Shown one piece after another: positions 54,073 to 63,042 of a stretch of DNA of 64,000 nucleotides; positions within the stretch are counted from its first letter, which is position 1; each line of letters begins with the position of its first letter. Where the stretch lies: the NCBI GenBank assembly GCA_951800685.1, contig CATOJY010000012.1:1-64000 (forward strand), in the 5' to 3' direction. Below the pieces are notes generated by a model. That model was not told where the DNA came from. It saw only the letters and a program-made list of their open reading frames with translations, and did no database searches. This DNA is from an uncultured Lachnospiraceae bacterium (GTDB lineage Bacteria; Bacillota; Clostridia; Lachnospirales; Lachnospiraceae). Position numbers and translations under genes: made by a program.

Positions 54073-54894
54073 TCATCCTTTCACAGCTCCTGCCGCAATT
54101 CCCTTGATGATATGTTTCTGCATCACAAGATAGAAGATCACAATGGGAATACTGGAAATCAGGAAGTTTGTCAGAATCAGATTCCACTGGTTACTGTAGG
54201 TCCCGAAGAAATACCGCTGGGACAATGGCAATGTCATAGGTTTTCCATTTCCATACACCAGGAAGGCTACCAGGAACTCTCCCCACACCCACAACGCGTT
54301 TAACACAGCTACTGTGGCCAGGATCGGCTTCATCAGCGGCAGAATAATAATGAATACCATCTTTCCTTTAGAACAGCCGTCAATAGTTGCTGCCTCCTCA
54401 ATCTCCCTGGACATGCCTACACAGTAACTGCGGCAAAGGAAGATGGGAACTGGCATCCCTAACGCCAGATAGACCAAAATAAGACCAAACAACCGGTTGA
54501 CCAACTGGAGATTCCGCACCACTACGATCAGAGCCACCATATATACTTGAAAAGGCACAAATAAGGTAGACATAATCACCAACAAGATAACCGTACACAG
54601 CCTGCTGTTCCATCTAGCCAACGCATATCCTGTCACTGCAGATACCAATACCGTCAACCCGGTCGTCATGACCACAACAAACAGACTGCACAAAAACGAA
54701 GACACAAAGCTTGCTTCCGTCATAATGCGCTCAAAATTTCCCAAATACAAAGAGGATGGCATAGCTATCGCCGAGTCCATAATCTCCCCTTTGGTTTTAA
54801 AGGAATTAATCAGGACGAGGAGCAGCGGAGATGCAAAGATTGCTGCCAGAATCCAGATTACGACCGTTTGAATCCATATTTTACTGTTTTTCAC
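54073..54894 (-). CDS. Sugar ABC transporter permease (MalG type)
   Basis: 273 residues with six helices and the EAA loop EIEEAATIDGCSKGKMVFIIILPLMKP of carbohydrate permeases. Starts at GTG overlapping the stop of the other permease (GTGA). Forms the membrane channel with it. The ATPase is not encoded nearby; a shared MsmX-like ATPase is usual for such systems. Confidence 0.9.
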   Translation of the reverse strand: MKNSKIWIQTVVIWILAAIFASPLLLVLINSFKTKGEIMDSAIAMPSSLYLGNFERIMTEASFVSSFLCSLFVVVMTTGLTVLVSAVTGYALARWNSRLCTVILLVIMSTLFVPFQVYMVALIVVVRNLQLVNRLFGLILVYLALGMPVPIFLCRSYCVGMSREIEEAATIDGCSKGKMVFIIILPLMKPILATVAVLNALWVWGEFLVAFLVYGNGKPMTLPLSQRYFFGTYSNQWNLILTNFLISSIPIVIFYLVMQKHIIKGIAAGAVKG

Positions 54895-55760
54895 TGCAGC
54901 CTCTCCTCTCTTTTCTTCATGAAATAATTTAATACCAGACTGATCCCTCCAATAATGATAAACAGAACGACTGACTGTGCCGCCGCATAACCGTTGCGGT
55001 TCGCGTTAAATGCAGTCTTATAGATCTTGAATACCATTGTAGCGGATGCTCCCACCGGACCGCCGCTCGTCATCGTATAAGGCAGTTCAAACACCCGCAT
55101 GTTAGAGGCAACCGCCAAGATCAGACAAGTGATGATGGTTGGGGAGATCAAAGGTAGTTTCACATAGCGCAGCACCTGCATCACACTGGCGCCGTCAATC
55201 CTGGCTGCTTCCACCAAATCCTCCGAGATTCCCTGCAGGGCTGCAAGATAAATCACCATATAATATCCCGCACTGTTCCAGATCCCGACTGCCGCAAGCG
55301 CTGGAATCACTGCATTTTTATTCCCCAAAACTGCAATGCTGCCGCCGCCTAGACCCATAATCAGATCAGGCGCAACCTGCTGGTAGATAAACAACCAGAT
55401 ATAGCCCACCACAAGAAGGCTCATCATATTCGGTATAAAGAAAAATGTCCGCAGCACCGCTTTTAACCGGATTCTGGAATCTAAAAGCAATGCCAGCACC
55501 AGAGAAAGAATATTCCCCGGTATCACCACAAGAATCGCATATTTCAAAGTCACGCTTATCGTCTTTAGAAAGCTTCTGTCTGTAAACGCTTCCTGATAAT
55601 TCGCAGCTCCCACCCAATTATAACTGGTCTTCATCCCATAGGAATCCGTGAAGGACAGCCACAGACTCTGTACTACCGGTATGATAAAAAACACGATAAA
55701 CAGAATGACTGCAGGCATCAGCAATGCGAGATAAAAAATATTCTGTCTTCTTCTCTTCAT
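54891..55760 (-). CDS. Sugar ABC transporter permease (MalF type)
   Basis: 289 residues, six helices, EAA loop EDLVEAARIDGASVMQVLRYVKLPLI. AAGGGGAAGGAAG before ATG. Downstream of the binding-protein gene and an intergenic hairpin, and overlapped by the second permease gene. Confidence 0.9.
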   Translation of the reverse strand: MKRRRQNIFYLALLMPAVILFIVFFIIPVVQSLWLSFTDSYGMKTSYNWVGAANYQEAFTDRSFLKTISVTLKYAILVVIPGNILSLVLALLLDSRIRLKAVLRTFFFIPNMMSLLVVGYIWLFIYQQVAPDLIMGLGGGSIAVLGNKNAVIPALAAVGIWNSAGYYMVIYLAALQGISEDLVEAARIDGASVMQVLRYVKLPLISPTIITCLILAVASNMRVFELPYTMTSGGPVGASATMVFKIYKTAFNANRNGYAAAQSVVLFIIIGGISLVLNYFMKKREERLQ

Positions 55761-55805
55761 CTTCCTTCCCCTTTCCTTTTCATGTCACGCAGGTCCAGAT
55801 AGTCC

Positions 55806-55839
55806 AAAAGGGTATCCTGCCGTATACAGCAAGACACCC
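55806..55839 (-). terminator. Intercistronic hairpin between binding protein and permease genes
   Basis: GGGTGTCTTGC pairs with GCAGGATACCC (two G-U) on the minus strand, then TTTT. Such partial terminators commonly raise binding-protein expression over permeases. Confidence 0.55.
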
Positions 55840-55883
55840 CTCGGCTTTATACTCACTTTACTTGATCGTGTATCAGACAAATT

Positions 55884-57254
55884 TTACTGTGCCGCCTCAT
55901 CTCTGGCCTTATCCCAATAAGTATCCAGTTCCTCTGACAGACTTGCCCAATCGCTCTCCCCTAACATATAGTAAGAGAAGATCTCCCACAGCTTGTCTGT
56001 ATAGACGCTGCGCAGGACTCTATCACCATAAGGTGTAAACTGTCCGCTTGACAGATAGGAATCAATGTCAGAAGCGATCGGATCATACTCCACGGACACG
56101 CCCTTTACTGACGAAGAAACCCTGACATTTTCAGACCAGATTGTGCCCGCTTCTTCACTTGCCACATAAGCTAAGAAATCTTTTGCTACATCCTGGTGCT
56201 CCGAATCAGCGCAGACAGACAGGGATGTTTCTGGGAAACAGAGCAGCTTAGCATCCGCCTGGTTCTCCGAAATCGGGAACGCCATCAGTCCAATATTAGC
56301 ATCTGGGTTTGCCGACCGGATATCCGCAAGCGCCCAAGAACCATTGCCGTAGAAAGCAGCTTCGCCGTTCGCAATCAACGCGGCGCAATCCTCATACGTA
56401 TTGTTGTAAGCGTTATCAGGATCCGAATATTTGTATACCACATCCGTCAAAATATCAAAAGCCTTTTTCCAGCCACCGTCTTCTGCCGCAATCGTCACCT
56501 CCGAAGCATCTCTCTTAGCGCTCCAGTCAGGATCAGCCCCATATACAGTTTCCGCAAACAAGCCAATCAATGACATATAAGGAACTGACAGATTACTTAA
56601 GCTCAATGCAAAGGGCGTTACCCCATTCGCCTGCAATGTCTCACAGCAGGAAACCAGCTCACTTAAAGTTTCTGGCGCTTCTAAACTGTTCGCCTCCAAA
56701 ACATCCTTATTATAATACAGAGCGATATACCCATTATCAATCGGCATTGCATAAATACCATTCTCATAGATCGCATTGGCTCCAGCCACCGTATCTGCAT
56801 TCAAGCCATCTAGGAAACTCTCACCAGAAAGATCTACCAGGAATTCCGGTTCCACTTCTTTCATCCAGGTGATGATATCCGGCATGTCTCCCGATGCACT
56901 TCTTGCGCGAAGCGTAGTCTTTAAATCATCAGACCCCATAGACTGCAGTTCAAATTTTACATTGGGATGCTCCGCCGTATAATTATCAAACATCTGTTGG
57001 AAGGAAGCCTGCGCAGACTCTTCCGTCTTCAGGGAAAGAATCTCCAGCGTAACGCTTTCTCCCTCCACATCTCCCGCTGAATCTGCTGCATCCGTATTTT
57101 CGGCCTCTGCAGTATTCTCATCAGCAGTTTCTGTATCCTGCGTCTGTTCTTCTGCGGGAGCGGCATCAGATGAATTATTTCCAGATCCGCATCCCATCAG
57201 CATACCGGCTGTCATACTGACGCACAACAGCATTGCCACAATTTTTTTCCTCAT
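55884..57254 (-). CDS. Carbohydrate ABC transporter substrate-binding lipoprotein
   Basis: 456 residues: signal peptide with lipobox GMLMGC (Cys 22), an Asp/Glu/Thr linker (about 25-60), then a type-1 sugar-binding fold with NPDANIG, GEAAFYGNGSWAL and NKDVLEANSLEAPETLSEL. It captures an oligosaccharide outside the cell for the two permeases downstream. The neighbourhood suggests fucosylated sugars. Confidence 0.9.
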   Translation of the reverse strand: MRKKIVAMLLCVSMTAGMLMGCGSGNNSSDAAPAEEQTQDTETADENTAEAENTDAADSAGDVEGESVTLEILSLKTEESAQASFQQMFDNYTAEHPNVKFELQSMGSDDLKTTLRARSASGDMPDIITWMKEVEPEFLVDLSGESFLDGLNADTVAGANAIYENGIYAMPIDNGYIALYYNKDVLEANSLEAPETLSELVSCCETLQANGVTPFALSLSNLSVPYMSLIGLFAETVYGADPDWSAKRDASEVTIAAEDGGWKKAFDILTDVVYKYSDPDNAYNNTYEDCAALIANGEAAFYGNGSWALADIRSANPDANIGLMAFPISENQADAKLLCFPETSLSVCADSEHQDVAKDFLAYVASEEAGTIWSENVRVSSSVKGVSVEYDPIASDIDSYLSSGQFTPYGDRVLRSVYTDKLWEIFSYYMLGESDWASLSEELDTYWDKARDEAAQ

Positions 57255-57338
57255 ACCTTCCTCCTTCGGATTTACTCCTGATCATAATTTCATATTTATT
57301 CAATCCCACAGTACGCGTTCCTGCCGGATCAAACCAGA

Positions 57339-58535
57339 TTAAGTAACTGCAAGAGATAACTTCGGTTTGGCGAAAAGATGCTCAAACACATAGCAGCACG
57401 CCCCAAGAGCATATTCTTCCCTACGCAGTCTGCCTGGCCGTATATCCAGATTCATCTCCATGTCATGGACCAGGCTGTCCCTGACTGTATTCTTCAGGGT
57501 CTCCCAATAAACGGAACCTTCCAGATTCCCACAGCCCCCAACAATGACTGTCTCTACTTCCAACGTTTTCAAAAGGTTGGACAATGCAATCCCCAGATAA
57601 AATGCTGCCCGCTGCAGGATTAAAGCGCTGTTTCTATCTCCTTGCTTCGCTTTCTCTATGAAATCATAAAGCGTATAATACTCTTCCAGATTGTCCTGTC
57701 CTGTCTGGGTGCGGTAGAACCGGTTCATAGCCAGCTCTCCGGAAAAGGCATCCAGACACCCCTTGTTTCCACAGACACATTCCGGTCCGTTCACATCTAA
57801 GATCGTGTGACCGATATACCCTGCATTCCCATTATTACCATCAAGCGGTCTGTTATGATAGAAAATTGCACTACCAATACCGGAACGGATTCCTATATAT
57901 ACGAAATCTTCCGTGTCCGCCGCAAGATACTTTTCTTTTTCGACCAGCGCTAACAGATGTACATCATTCTTCATGTAGACAGGATACTGGAATTTTTCTT
58001 CCAGGATTTCTTTCATATTAATATAATCCCATCCCCGGATCCTCTTAATGTGCAGCGATTTTCCTTCTCTCTTATGAATCGTTCCCGATATTCCCAAACC
58101 TATACCCACGATCTTTTCTCTGGGTTTCCCCGCTTCCGCGATCAGAGATCCAATTTCATCCAAAAGCCTGGACAATACCAGATCCGCTTCACTATCGATA
58201 TGGAATTTCATTTCCCTGCTCGCTATGATCTCCTTCTTCATGTTGGCGAAAGACATCCTTACTTTAGGAAATTCAAAATCAATCCCCACCGCATACGCAG
58301 AATCTTTATTAATACAGATCAGCTCTGCCGGACGCCCGCCCGTGGATTCCGAAAACCCATTCTTCACAATATAGCCGGCCTCTAAAAATTCTTTCACCGT
58401 CTCCAAAACAGTTGGACGGCTCAGAGAGGTTCTTGAAGTGATCTCCTCTGTGGTTACAGGTTCATACGTCTGGATACACTGCATAACCAGATACTTGTTG
58501 GCAGCCTTTAAAACTTTTGTTGTATTTTTCTTCAT
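57339..58535 (-). CDS. ROK-family transcriptional regulator
   Basis: 398 residues from the ATG of MKKNTTKVLKAANKY, whose ribosome site GGGGAG is at proper distance; the ATG three codons earlier is too close. N-terminal winged helix (TTEEITSRTSLSRPTVLETV), then an ROK sugar-kinase-like domain: IGLGISGTI, GNAGYIGH, and zinc motif CVCGNKGCLDAF. The kinase Asp is replaced by the repressor-type sequence, so it binds sugars without phosphorylating. First gene of the transporter operon and likely controls both divergent operons. Confidence 0.9.
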   Translation of the reverse strand: MKKNTTKVLKAANKYLVMQCIQTYEPVTTEEITSRTSLSRPTVLETVKEFLEAGYIVKNGFSESTGGRPAELICINKDSAYAVGIDFEFPKVRMSFANMKKEIIASREMKFHIDSEADLVLSRLLDEIGSLIAEAGKPREKIVGIGLGISGTIHKREGKSLHIKRIRGWDYINMKEILEEKFQYPVYMKNDVHLLALVEKEKYLAADTEDFVYIGIRSGIGSAIFYHNRPLDGNNGNAGYIGHTILDVNGPECVCGNKGCLDAFSGELAMNRFYRTQTGQDNLEEYYTLYDFIEKAKQGDRNSALILQRAAFYLGIALSNLLKTLEVETVIVGGCGNLEGSVYWETLKNTVRDSLVHDMEMNLDIRPGRLRREEYALGACCYVFEHLFAKPKLSLAVT

Positions 58536-58594
58536 AAATGGCATCTCCCCTTATCCATTTCTGATTGTATTGTCATTATAGCATCTATGTTTTG

Positions 58595-58618
58595 TTTTGT
58601 AAATAACTTTTGTAAATA
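58595..58618. promoter_or_regulatory. Candidate ROK operator: tandem TTTTGTAAATA
   Basis: Two copies of TTTTGTAAATA spaced 13 bases apart (58595-58605 and 58608-58618) between the divergent operons, followed by a TTTATAAAA tract. XylR/NagC-type ROK repressors bind similar A/T-rich sites; assignment is inference. Confidence 0.45.
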
Positions 58619-58634
58619 TTTTTTATAAAACTAC

Positions 58635-58663
58635 TTTTCATATTAAATATCCTGTGCTATACT
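58635..58663 (+). promoter_or_regulatory. Promoter of the rightward sugar operon
   Basis: TTTTCA, 17-base spacer, TATACT. A 7-pair inverted repeat CTGTGCT/AGCACAG covers the -10. Confidence 0.5.
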
Positions 58664-58687
58664 ACAGCTAAAGCACAGAAAAACATA

Positions 58688-58742
58688 ATGATCGTATACC
58701 ATATGATCCGATGGCGCACTCTATCATCAGGGTTACGATCAT
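58688..58742 (+). other. Leader hairpin in the rightward sugar operon
   Basis: ATGATCGTA and TACGATCAT form a perfect 9-pair stem enclosing 37 bases, between promoter and ribosome site (AAGGAGG). It is a possible regulatory or stabilising structure. Confidence 0.4.
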
Positions 58743-58766
58743 GCTTATTAGTAAGGAGGACATTTC

Positions 58767-59912
58767 ATGTATTGCAAATTAGAAACCAGCCTGGCAGAAC
58801 TTTCTTCTATTCTAATAGAGAACTGCAAGGCAAACGCTTACGACGGCACGATCCTTTACACCCCGGACGGTATCTCCAGTTATAACGCACTGTGGCTTCG
58901 GGATTTTTCTTATATGGTAGAGTATGCCGGATCTACTATTCCACAGACAGACATTGCTGCCTGTATCCGATATGCCATCCGGCACCGTCGGGAAGATGGC
59001 TGGATGCCCGACCGGGTAACCGGGGATGGAATCGGCATATATGCCGCTGGGGAAATGGGCTCTCCTGTAGGCGAAGCGAACCTAGATAACACCCCTTTCC
59101 TGATCTATACTGTATACAGTCTGTACCAGCGCATGGAGCAGAATGCCTTTGCCTCTCTGTTTCGGGAATGGGAACCAGCCCTGACCCAGGGGATGTCTTT
59201 GATTCCTTTACATGAATCCGGTCTGGTTTACAATGATCCCCAAAAGCCTCATTCTCCTTACGGCTTTACAGATACTGTCTGCAAGACCGGAACGCTTTAT
59301 ATGGAGTCTCTGCTGTTCTGGCGCGCATGCCGTATGATGGAAGAACTTTGTACCACTTTTGGCCAAGGCAGTGCTGAACAATATGCCGCCTTGGCCACAT
59401 CCATAGAAGATGCCATAGCATCCTTCCGGGAAGCATCCGACGGATCCTACTACGCTGCTTCCGGTGACTGCCATCAGAAAGATATCTGGGGCATGGCTTA
59501 CATGCTTTACATCGGATTTCCTGTTCCTGCCTCAGACAGGGATGCCCTTCTAGATTTCCTATGTGCCAACTATGAACGTTATATGTATAAAGGCCAGGTG
59601 CGCCATCTGCTGACTGGCGAATACTGGCAGAAACTGCTGATCGAGGTAGAGCCGGAAACCTACCAGAACGGTGCCTACTGGGCAACTGCCACAGGCTGGC
59701 TGGTCTGGTGCCTGGCACAAAGGGACGTCTCCCTGGCAGCCCGCACTGCCATGGAAGCAGTATCTTATCTGAAAGAGGAAGGTTCCTATGAATGTGTGAA
59801 TGAGAATTACCAGAAACTACCTAGCATGGTGGTCAGTGCAACCAACCTTTATGCCGGGTTAAAACGTGCTGCTGCAGAATTTCCAGCCCTGCGAAGCGCT
59901 CTGGATTCATAG
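58767..59912 (+). CDS. (alpha/alpha)6-barrel glycosidase-like protein
   Basis: 381 residues, no signal peptide. Segments NALWLRDFSYMVEYAG, REDGWMPDRVTG, NLDNTPFLIYTVYSLY and NGAYWATATGWLVWCL have the look of six-hairpin glycosidases (GH63/GH15-like or unsaturated-glycoside-hydrolase folds), with Asp and Glu at typical helix ends. I cannot assign a numbered family. AAGGAGG precedes the ATG. It is the first gene before a D-psicose/tagatose epimerase and fucI, so it probably opens an imported disaccharide or removes a terminal sugar. Confidence 0.65.
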   Translation: MYCKLETSLAELSSILIENCKANAYDGTILYTPDGISSYNALWLRDFSYMVEYAGSTIPQTDIAACIRYAIRHRREDGWMPDRVTGDGIGIYAAGEMGSPVGEANLDNTPFLIYTVYSLYQRMEQNAFASLFREWEPALTQGMSLIPLHESGLVYNDPQKPHSPYGFTDTVCKTGTLYMESLLFWRACRMMEELCTTFGQGSAEQYAALATSIEDAIASFREASDGSYYAASGDCHQKDIWGMAYMLYIGFPVPASDRDALLDFLCANYERYMYKGQVRHLLTGEYWQKLLIEVEPETYQNGAYWATATGWLVWCLAQRDVSLAARTAMEAVSYLKEEGSYECVNENYQKLPSMVVSATNLYAGLKRAAAEFPALRSALDS

Positions 59913-60149
59913 GCCTTTTTCTATAATAGTATGGGCAGAAGGTTGGATACAGCCAGTTTTGCAGATGCGGTTCATCTCCCCGGATGACATCCGCCGGGAA
60001 TTATCCCGCGGTGAATTACATCGCAGAATACAAAACCAGCGCCGCCTTCCCGCCCACCTTTTCTGAACATAAGAAACATCATAAAGAAACTTTTATGTTT
60101 ATCATGACAATTTGTGCCGCCAACAGCAGAGCGGCGGAATGGAGATCTT

Positions 60150-61037
60150 ATGAAATATGGAATTTATTTTGCTTATTGGGAGAAAGAATGGAACACGAAA
60201 ATCGTTCCCTATATCAAAAAGGTGAAAGATCTGGGCTTTGATATCCTGGAAATTTCCTGTGCAAGCCTTGTTCACGCATCCACAAAAGAACTGGATGTTC
60301 TCAAACAAGCTGCCGCAGACAACGGTGTAATCCTGACTGCCGGCTATGGACCTGGTCCATCTGAAAATCTGGCAAGTCCAGATCCTGCCATCGTAGAAAA
60401 TGCGATAGCCTTTTACACGGATATCCTGCAGAAGCTGGAACATCTGCAGATTCACACCATCGGCGGCGGCATCTATTCCTATTGGCCCGTAGATTATACC
60501 ACCCCTATTGATAAACCTGCAGACTGGGCGCGCAGTGTCACCAATGTACGAAGAGTGGGAAAAATTGCTGCAGACTGCGGGGTCCATTACTGCCTCGAAG
60601 TTCTGAACCGTTTTGAAGGTTATCTGCTCAACACAGCCGAAGAGGCGAAACAATTTGTGGAGGAAGTCGGACTTGATTCTGTCATGATCATGCTGGACAC
60701 CTTCCATATGAATATTGAAGAGGATAACATGGCTAATGCCATCCGACTGGCCGGAAACAAGCTGGGACATTTCCATGTAGGCGAGAATAACCGCAGAGTG
60801 CCTGGCAAAGGAAGCCTTCCCTGGGCAGACATCGGTACCGCACTCCGGGAAATCAACTATACAGGTGCTGTGGTCATGGAACCATTTGTTACACAGGGTG
60901 GAACCATTGGAAGTGATATTCGTATCTGGCGTGATCTAAGTCATGGTGCAGATATTTCCAGACTGGATAAAGATGCTGCAGGTTCTGTTGCTTTTCTCCG
61001 CCATGTCTTTTCTGGCCCTTATGGGGATCACTGCTAA
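60150..61037 (+). CDS. D-psicose / D-tagatose 3-epimerase
   Basis: 295 residues from MKYGIYFAYWEKEW (GGAG six bases upstream). The start pattern and length match D-psicose 3-epimerases of Clostridia and Agrobacterium. The four metal/catalytic residues fall at the known positions: E150 in CLEVLNRFE, D183 in MLDTFHMN, H209 in HFHVGE and E244 in VVMEPF. It epimerises ketohexoses at C3. In this operon, between an unknown glycosidase-like protein and fucose isomerase, it may act on a ketose derived from the same glycan. The physiological substrate is not determined. Confidence 0.88.
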   Translation: MKYGIYFAYWEKEWNTKIVPYIKKVKDLGFDILEISCASLVHASTKELDVLKQAAADNGVILTAGYGPGPSENLASPDPAIVENAIAFYTDILQKLEHLQIHTIGGGIYSYWPVDYTTPIDKPADWARSVTNVRRVGKIAADCGVHYCLEVLNRFEGYLLNTAEEAKQFVEEVGLDSVMIMLDTFHMNIEEDNMANAIRLAGNKLGHFHVGENNRRVPGKGSLPWADIGTALREINYTGAVVMEPFVTQGGTIGSDIRIWRDLSHGADISRLDKDAAGSVAFLRHVFSGPYGDHC

Positions 61038-61153
61038 ATCAGATGCATCGCTTCAAATACGGTATCTGCATTTTTTGTCATAAAGCACCATAAATTCAAC
61101 TACAGTCGTTCTTATCAGCAAGCGCGGTAAAGCGCTTTGAAATGGAGGAAAAC

Positions 61154-62923
61154 ATGAAGACATACCCAATAATCGGCATCCGTCCGGTGATAGACGCCAG
61201 ACTTCTGGGAATCCGGGAAGCACTGGAAGCAAAAACCAGACGTATGGCCGAAGAAGCCAAAAAACTAATCGAGTCAACTATATATTATATGGACGGTTCT
61301 CCCGCCCGCTGCGTAATCTTCTCCGGTTCCATCGGTACAGGAGAGGAAGCTGCCCGCTGCGAAGCCGAATTCACAGCTCATAATGTATGTGCCACCTTAA
61401 GTGTCACCCCCAGCTGGTGCTATGGAAGTGAAACCATGGATATGAATCCTTCCACCATCAAAGCTGTCTGGGGCTTTAATGGCACTTCCCGTCCCGGCGC
61501 AGTTTATTTGGCTGCCGTCATGGCTGCCCATGCCCGTACAGGACTGCCGGCCTTTTCCATTTATGGAAGAGACGTTCAGGACATGGAAGATGATACCATT
61601 CCTGCCGATGTAACCCAAAAGCTGCTGCAGTGGGCCAGATGCGCTCTTGCGGCAGGACAGATGCATAATAAAGCCTATGTCAATATTGGTTCTGTTTCCA
61701 TGGGTATTATGGGCTCTTATTGCGACATAGATTTCTACCATCAATACCTTGGAATGCGCACTGAATGGGTAGATATGACTGAAATCCTGAGACGAGAAGC
61801 TCTTGATATTATAGATACGGAAGAGTATGAACGGGCATTGCGCTGGATCCAGGCAAACTGCCCTGAAGGAACGGACCCGAACCCACCACAACGTGCCCGC
61901 AGTTCACAGCAGAAACAACAGGATTGGAAATTTGTTACCAAGATGACTCTGATTATCCGTGACATCCTTCTGGGAAATGACCGCCTGGCTGCTATTGGAT
62001 GGAAAGAAGAATCTCTGGGCAGAAATGGACTCCTGGGCGGCTTCCAGGGACAGCGCATGTGGACAGATTGGAAACCAAACGGTGATTTTACCGAAGCCAT
62101 CCTCAATTCAACTTTTGACTGGAACGGAAAGAAACAGCCTACTATCCTGGCTACCGAGAACGACAATCTCAATGGCGTTTCCATGCTGTTTGCCCATCTT
62201 CTCACAGGCTGTGCCTCTCTCTTTGCCGATGTGCGCACCTATTGGAGTCCAGACGCTGTTGCAAGAGTTACCGGATGGATGCCGGAAGGCATGGCTGCGG
62301 GTGGATTTATCCATCTTACCAATTCCGGGGCAGCCTGTCTGGATGCCACAGGCGCCGCTAAGAACGAGCGCGGCCAGGGCGTCATGAAGCGCTGGTGGGA
62401 AATGACCGACGAAGATATCCACGCCTGCCTGCAGGCAACCGACTGGTGTCCAGCGGAGCTATGCCAATTCCGGGGCGGCGGCTTCTCTTCCCATTTTTCC
62501 ACCGCTGCATCCATGCCGCTCACCATGATCCGCCTGAACCTGGTGGAAGGAGTCGGTCCATGCCTGCAGATCGCGGAAGGGTACAGCATCCTTCTGCCGG
62601 AAGAAGTACACCGTATCATCGATCAGCGCACCGATCCTACCTGGCCAACTACATGGTTCGTACCTAATACCACCGGGAACGGAGCTTTCCGGGACGTCTA
62701 CTCCGTCATGAAACACTGGGGTGCCAACCATGCCGCCTGCGCTTACGGTCATATCGGCGCAGACCTGATCACTCTATCTTCCATGCTGCGGATTCCTGTG
62801 TCCATGCACAACGTAGCTCCAGAGCGGGTTTACCGTCCTCATTGCTGGAGCGCCTTTGGCACAGAGTCACTCCAGACAGCAGATTATGCAGCCTGCAAAG
62901 CTTATGGTCCGCTATATAAATAA
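61154..62923 (+). CDS. fucI: L-fucose isomerase
   Basis: 589 residues from MKTYPIIGIRPVID, where GGAGG fits; the track ATG four codons earlier lacks a site. Catalytic Glu in ATENDNLNG, Asp in FADVRTYWSP, and His in PHCWSAFG are present. It interconverts L-fucose and L-fuculose (also D-arabinose). Third gene of the rightward operon, near a fucosidase and ABC transporter. Fuculokinase and fuculose-phosphate aldolase must be outside this window. Confidence 0.94.
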   Translation: MKTYPIIGIRPVIDARLLGIREALEAKTRRMAEEAKKLIESTIYYMDGSPARCVIFSGSIGTGEEAARCEAEFTAHNVCATLSVTPSWCYGSETMDMNPSTIKAVWGFNGTSRPGAVYLAAVMAAHARTGLPAFSIYGRDVQDMEDDTIPADVTQKLLQWARCALAAGQMHNKAYVNIGSVSMGIMGSYCDIDFYHQYLGMRTEWVDMTEILRREALDIIDTEEYERALRWIQANCPEGTDPNPPQRARSSQQKQQDWKFVTKMTLIIRDILLGNDRLAAIGWKEESLGRNGLLGGFQGQRMWTDWKPNGDFTEAILNSTFDWNGKKQPTILATENDNLNGVSMLFAHLLTGCASLFADVRTYWSPDAVARVTGWMPEGMAAGGFIHLTNSGAACLDATGAAKNERGQGVMKRWWEMTDEDIHACLQATDWCPAELCQFRGGGFSSHFSTAASMPLTMIRLNLVEGVGPCLQIAEGYSILLPEEVHRIIDQRTDPTWPTTWFVPNTTGNGAFRDVYSVMKHWGANHAACAYGHIGADLITLSSMLRIPVSMHNVAPERVYRPHCWSAFGTESLQTADYAACKAYGPLYK

Positions 62924-62949
62924 AGAAATCCTCTAAGCAAAACAACAGC

Positions 62950-62998
62950 AAAAGGGACTATCGCAAAATCCATTGATTTTGCAGGATAGTCCCTTTTT
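62950..62998. terminator. Bidirectional terminator between fucI and the second fucosidase
   Basis: AAAAGGGACTATC-GCAAAATC pairs with GATTTTGC-(AG)-GATAGTCCCTTTT, followed by TTTTT on the plus strand. Confidence 0.85.
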
Positions 62999-63042
62999 GT
63001 GATCAACGTAGTAAATAAGCAGATCCAGCCAAACTGCTGCTT

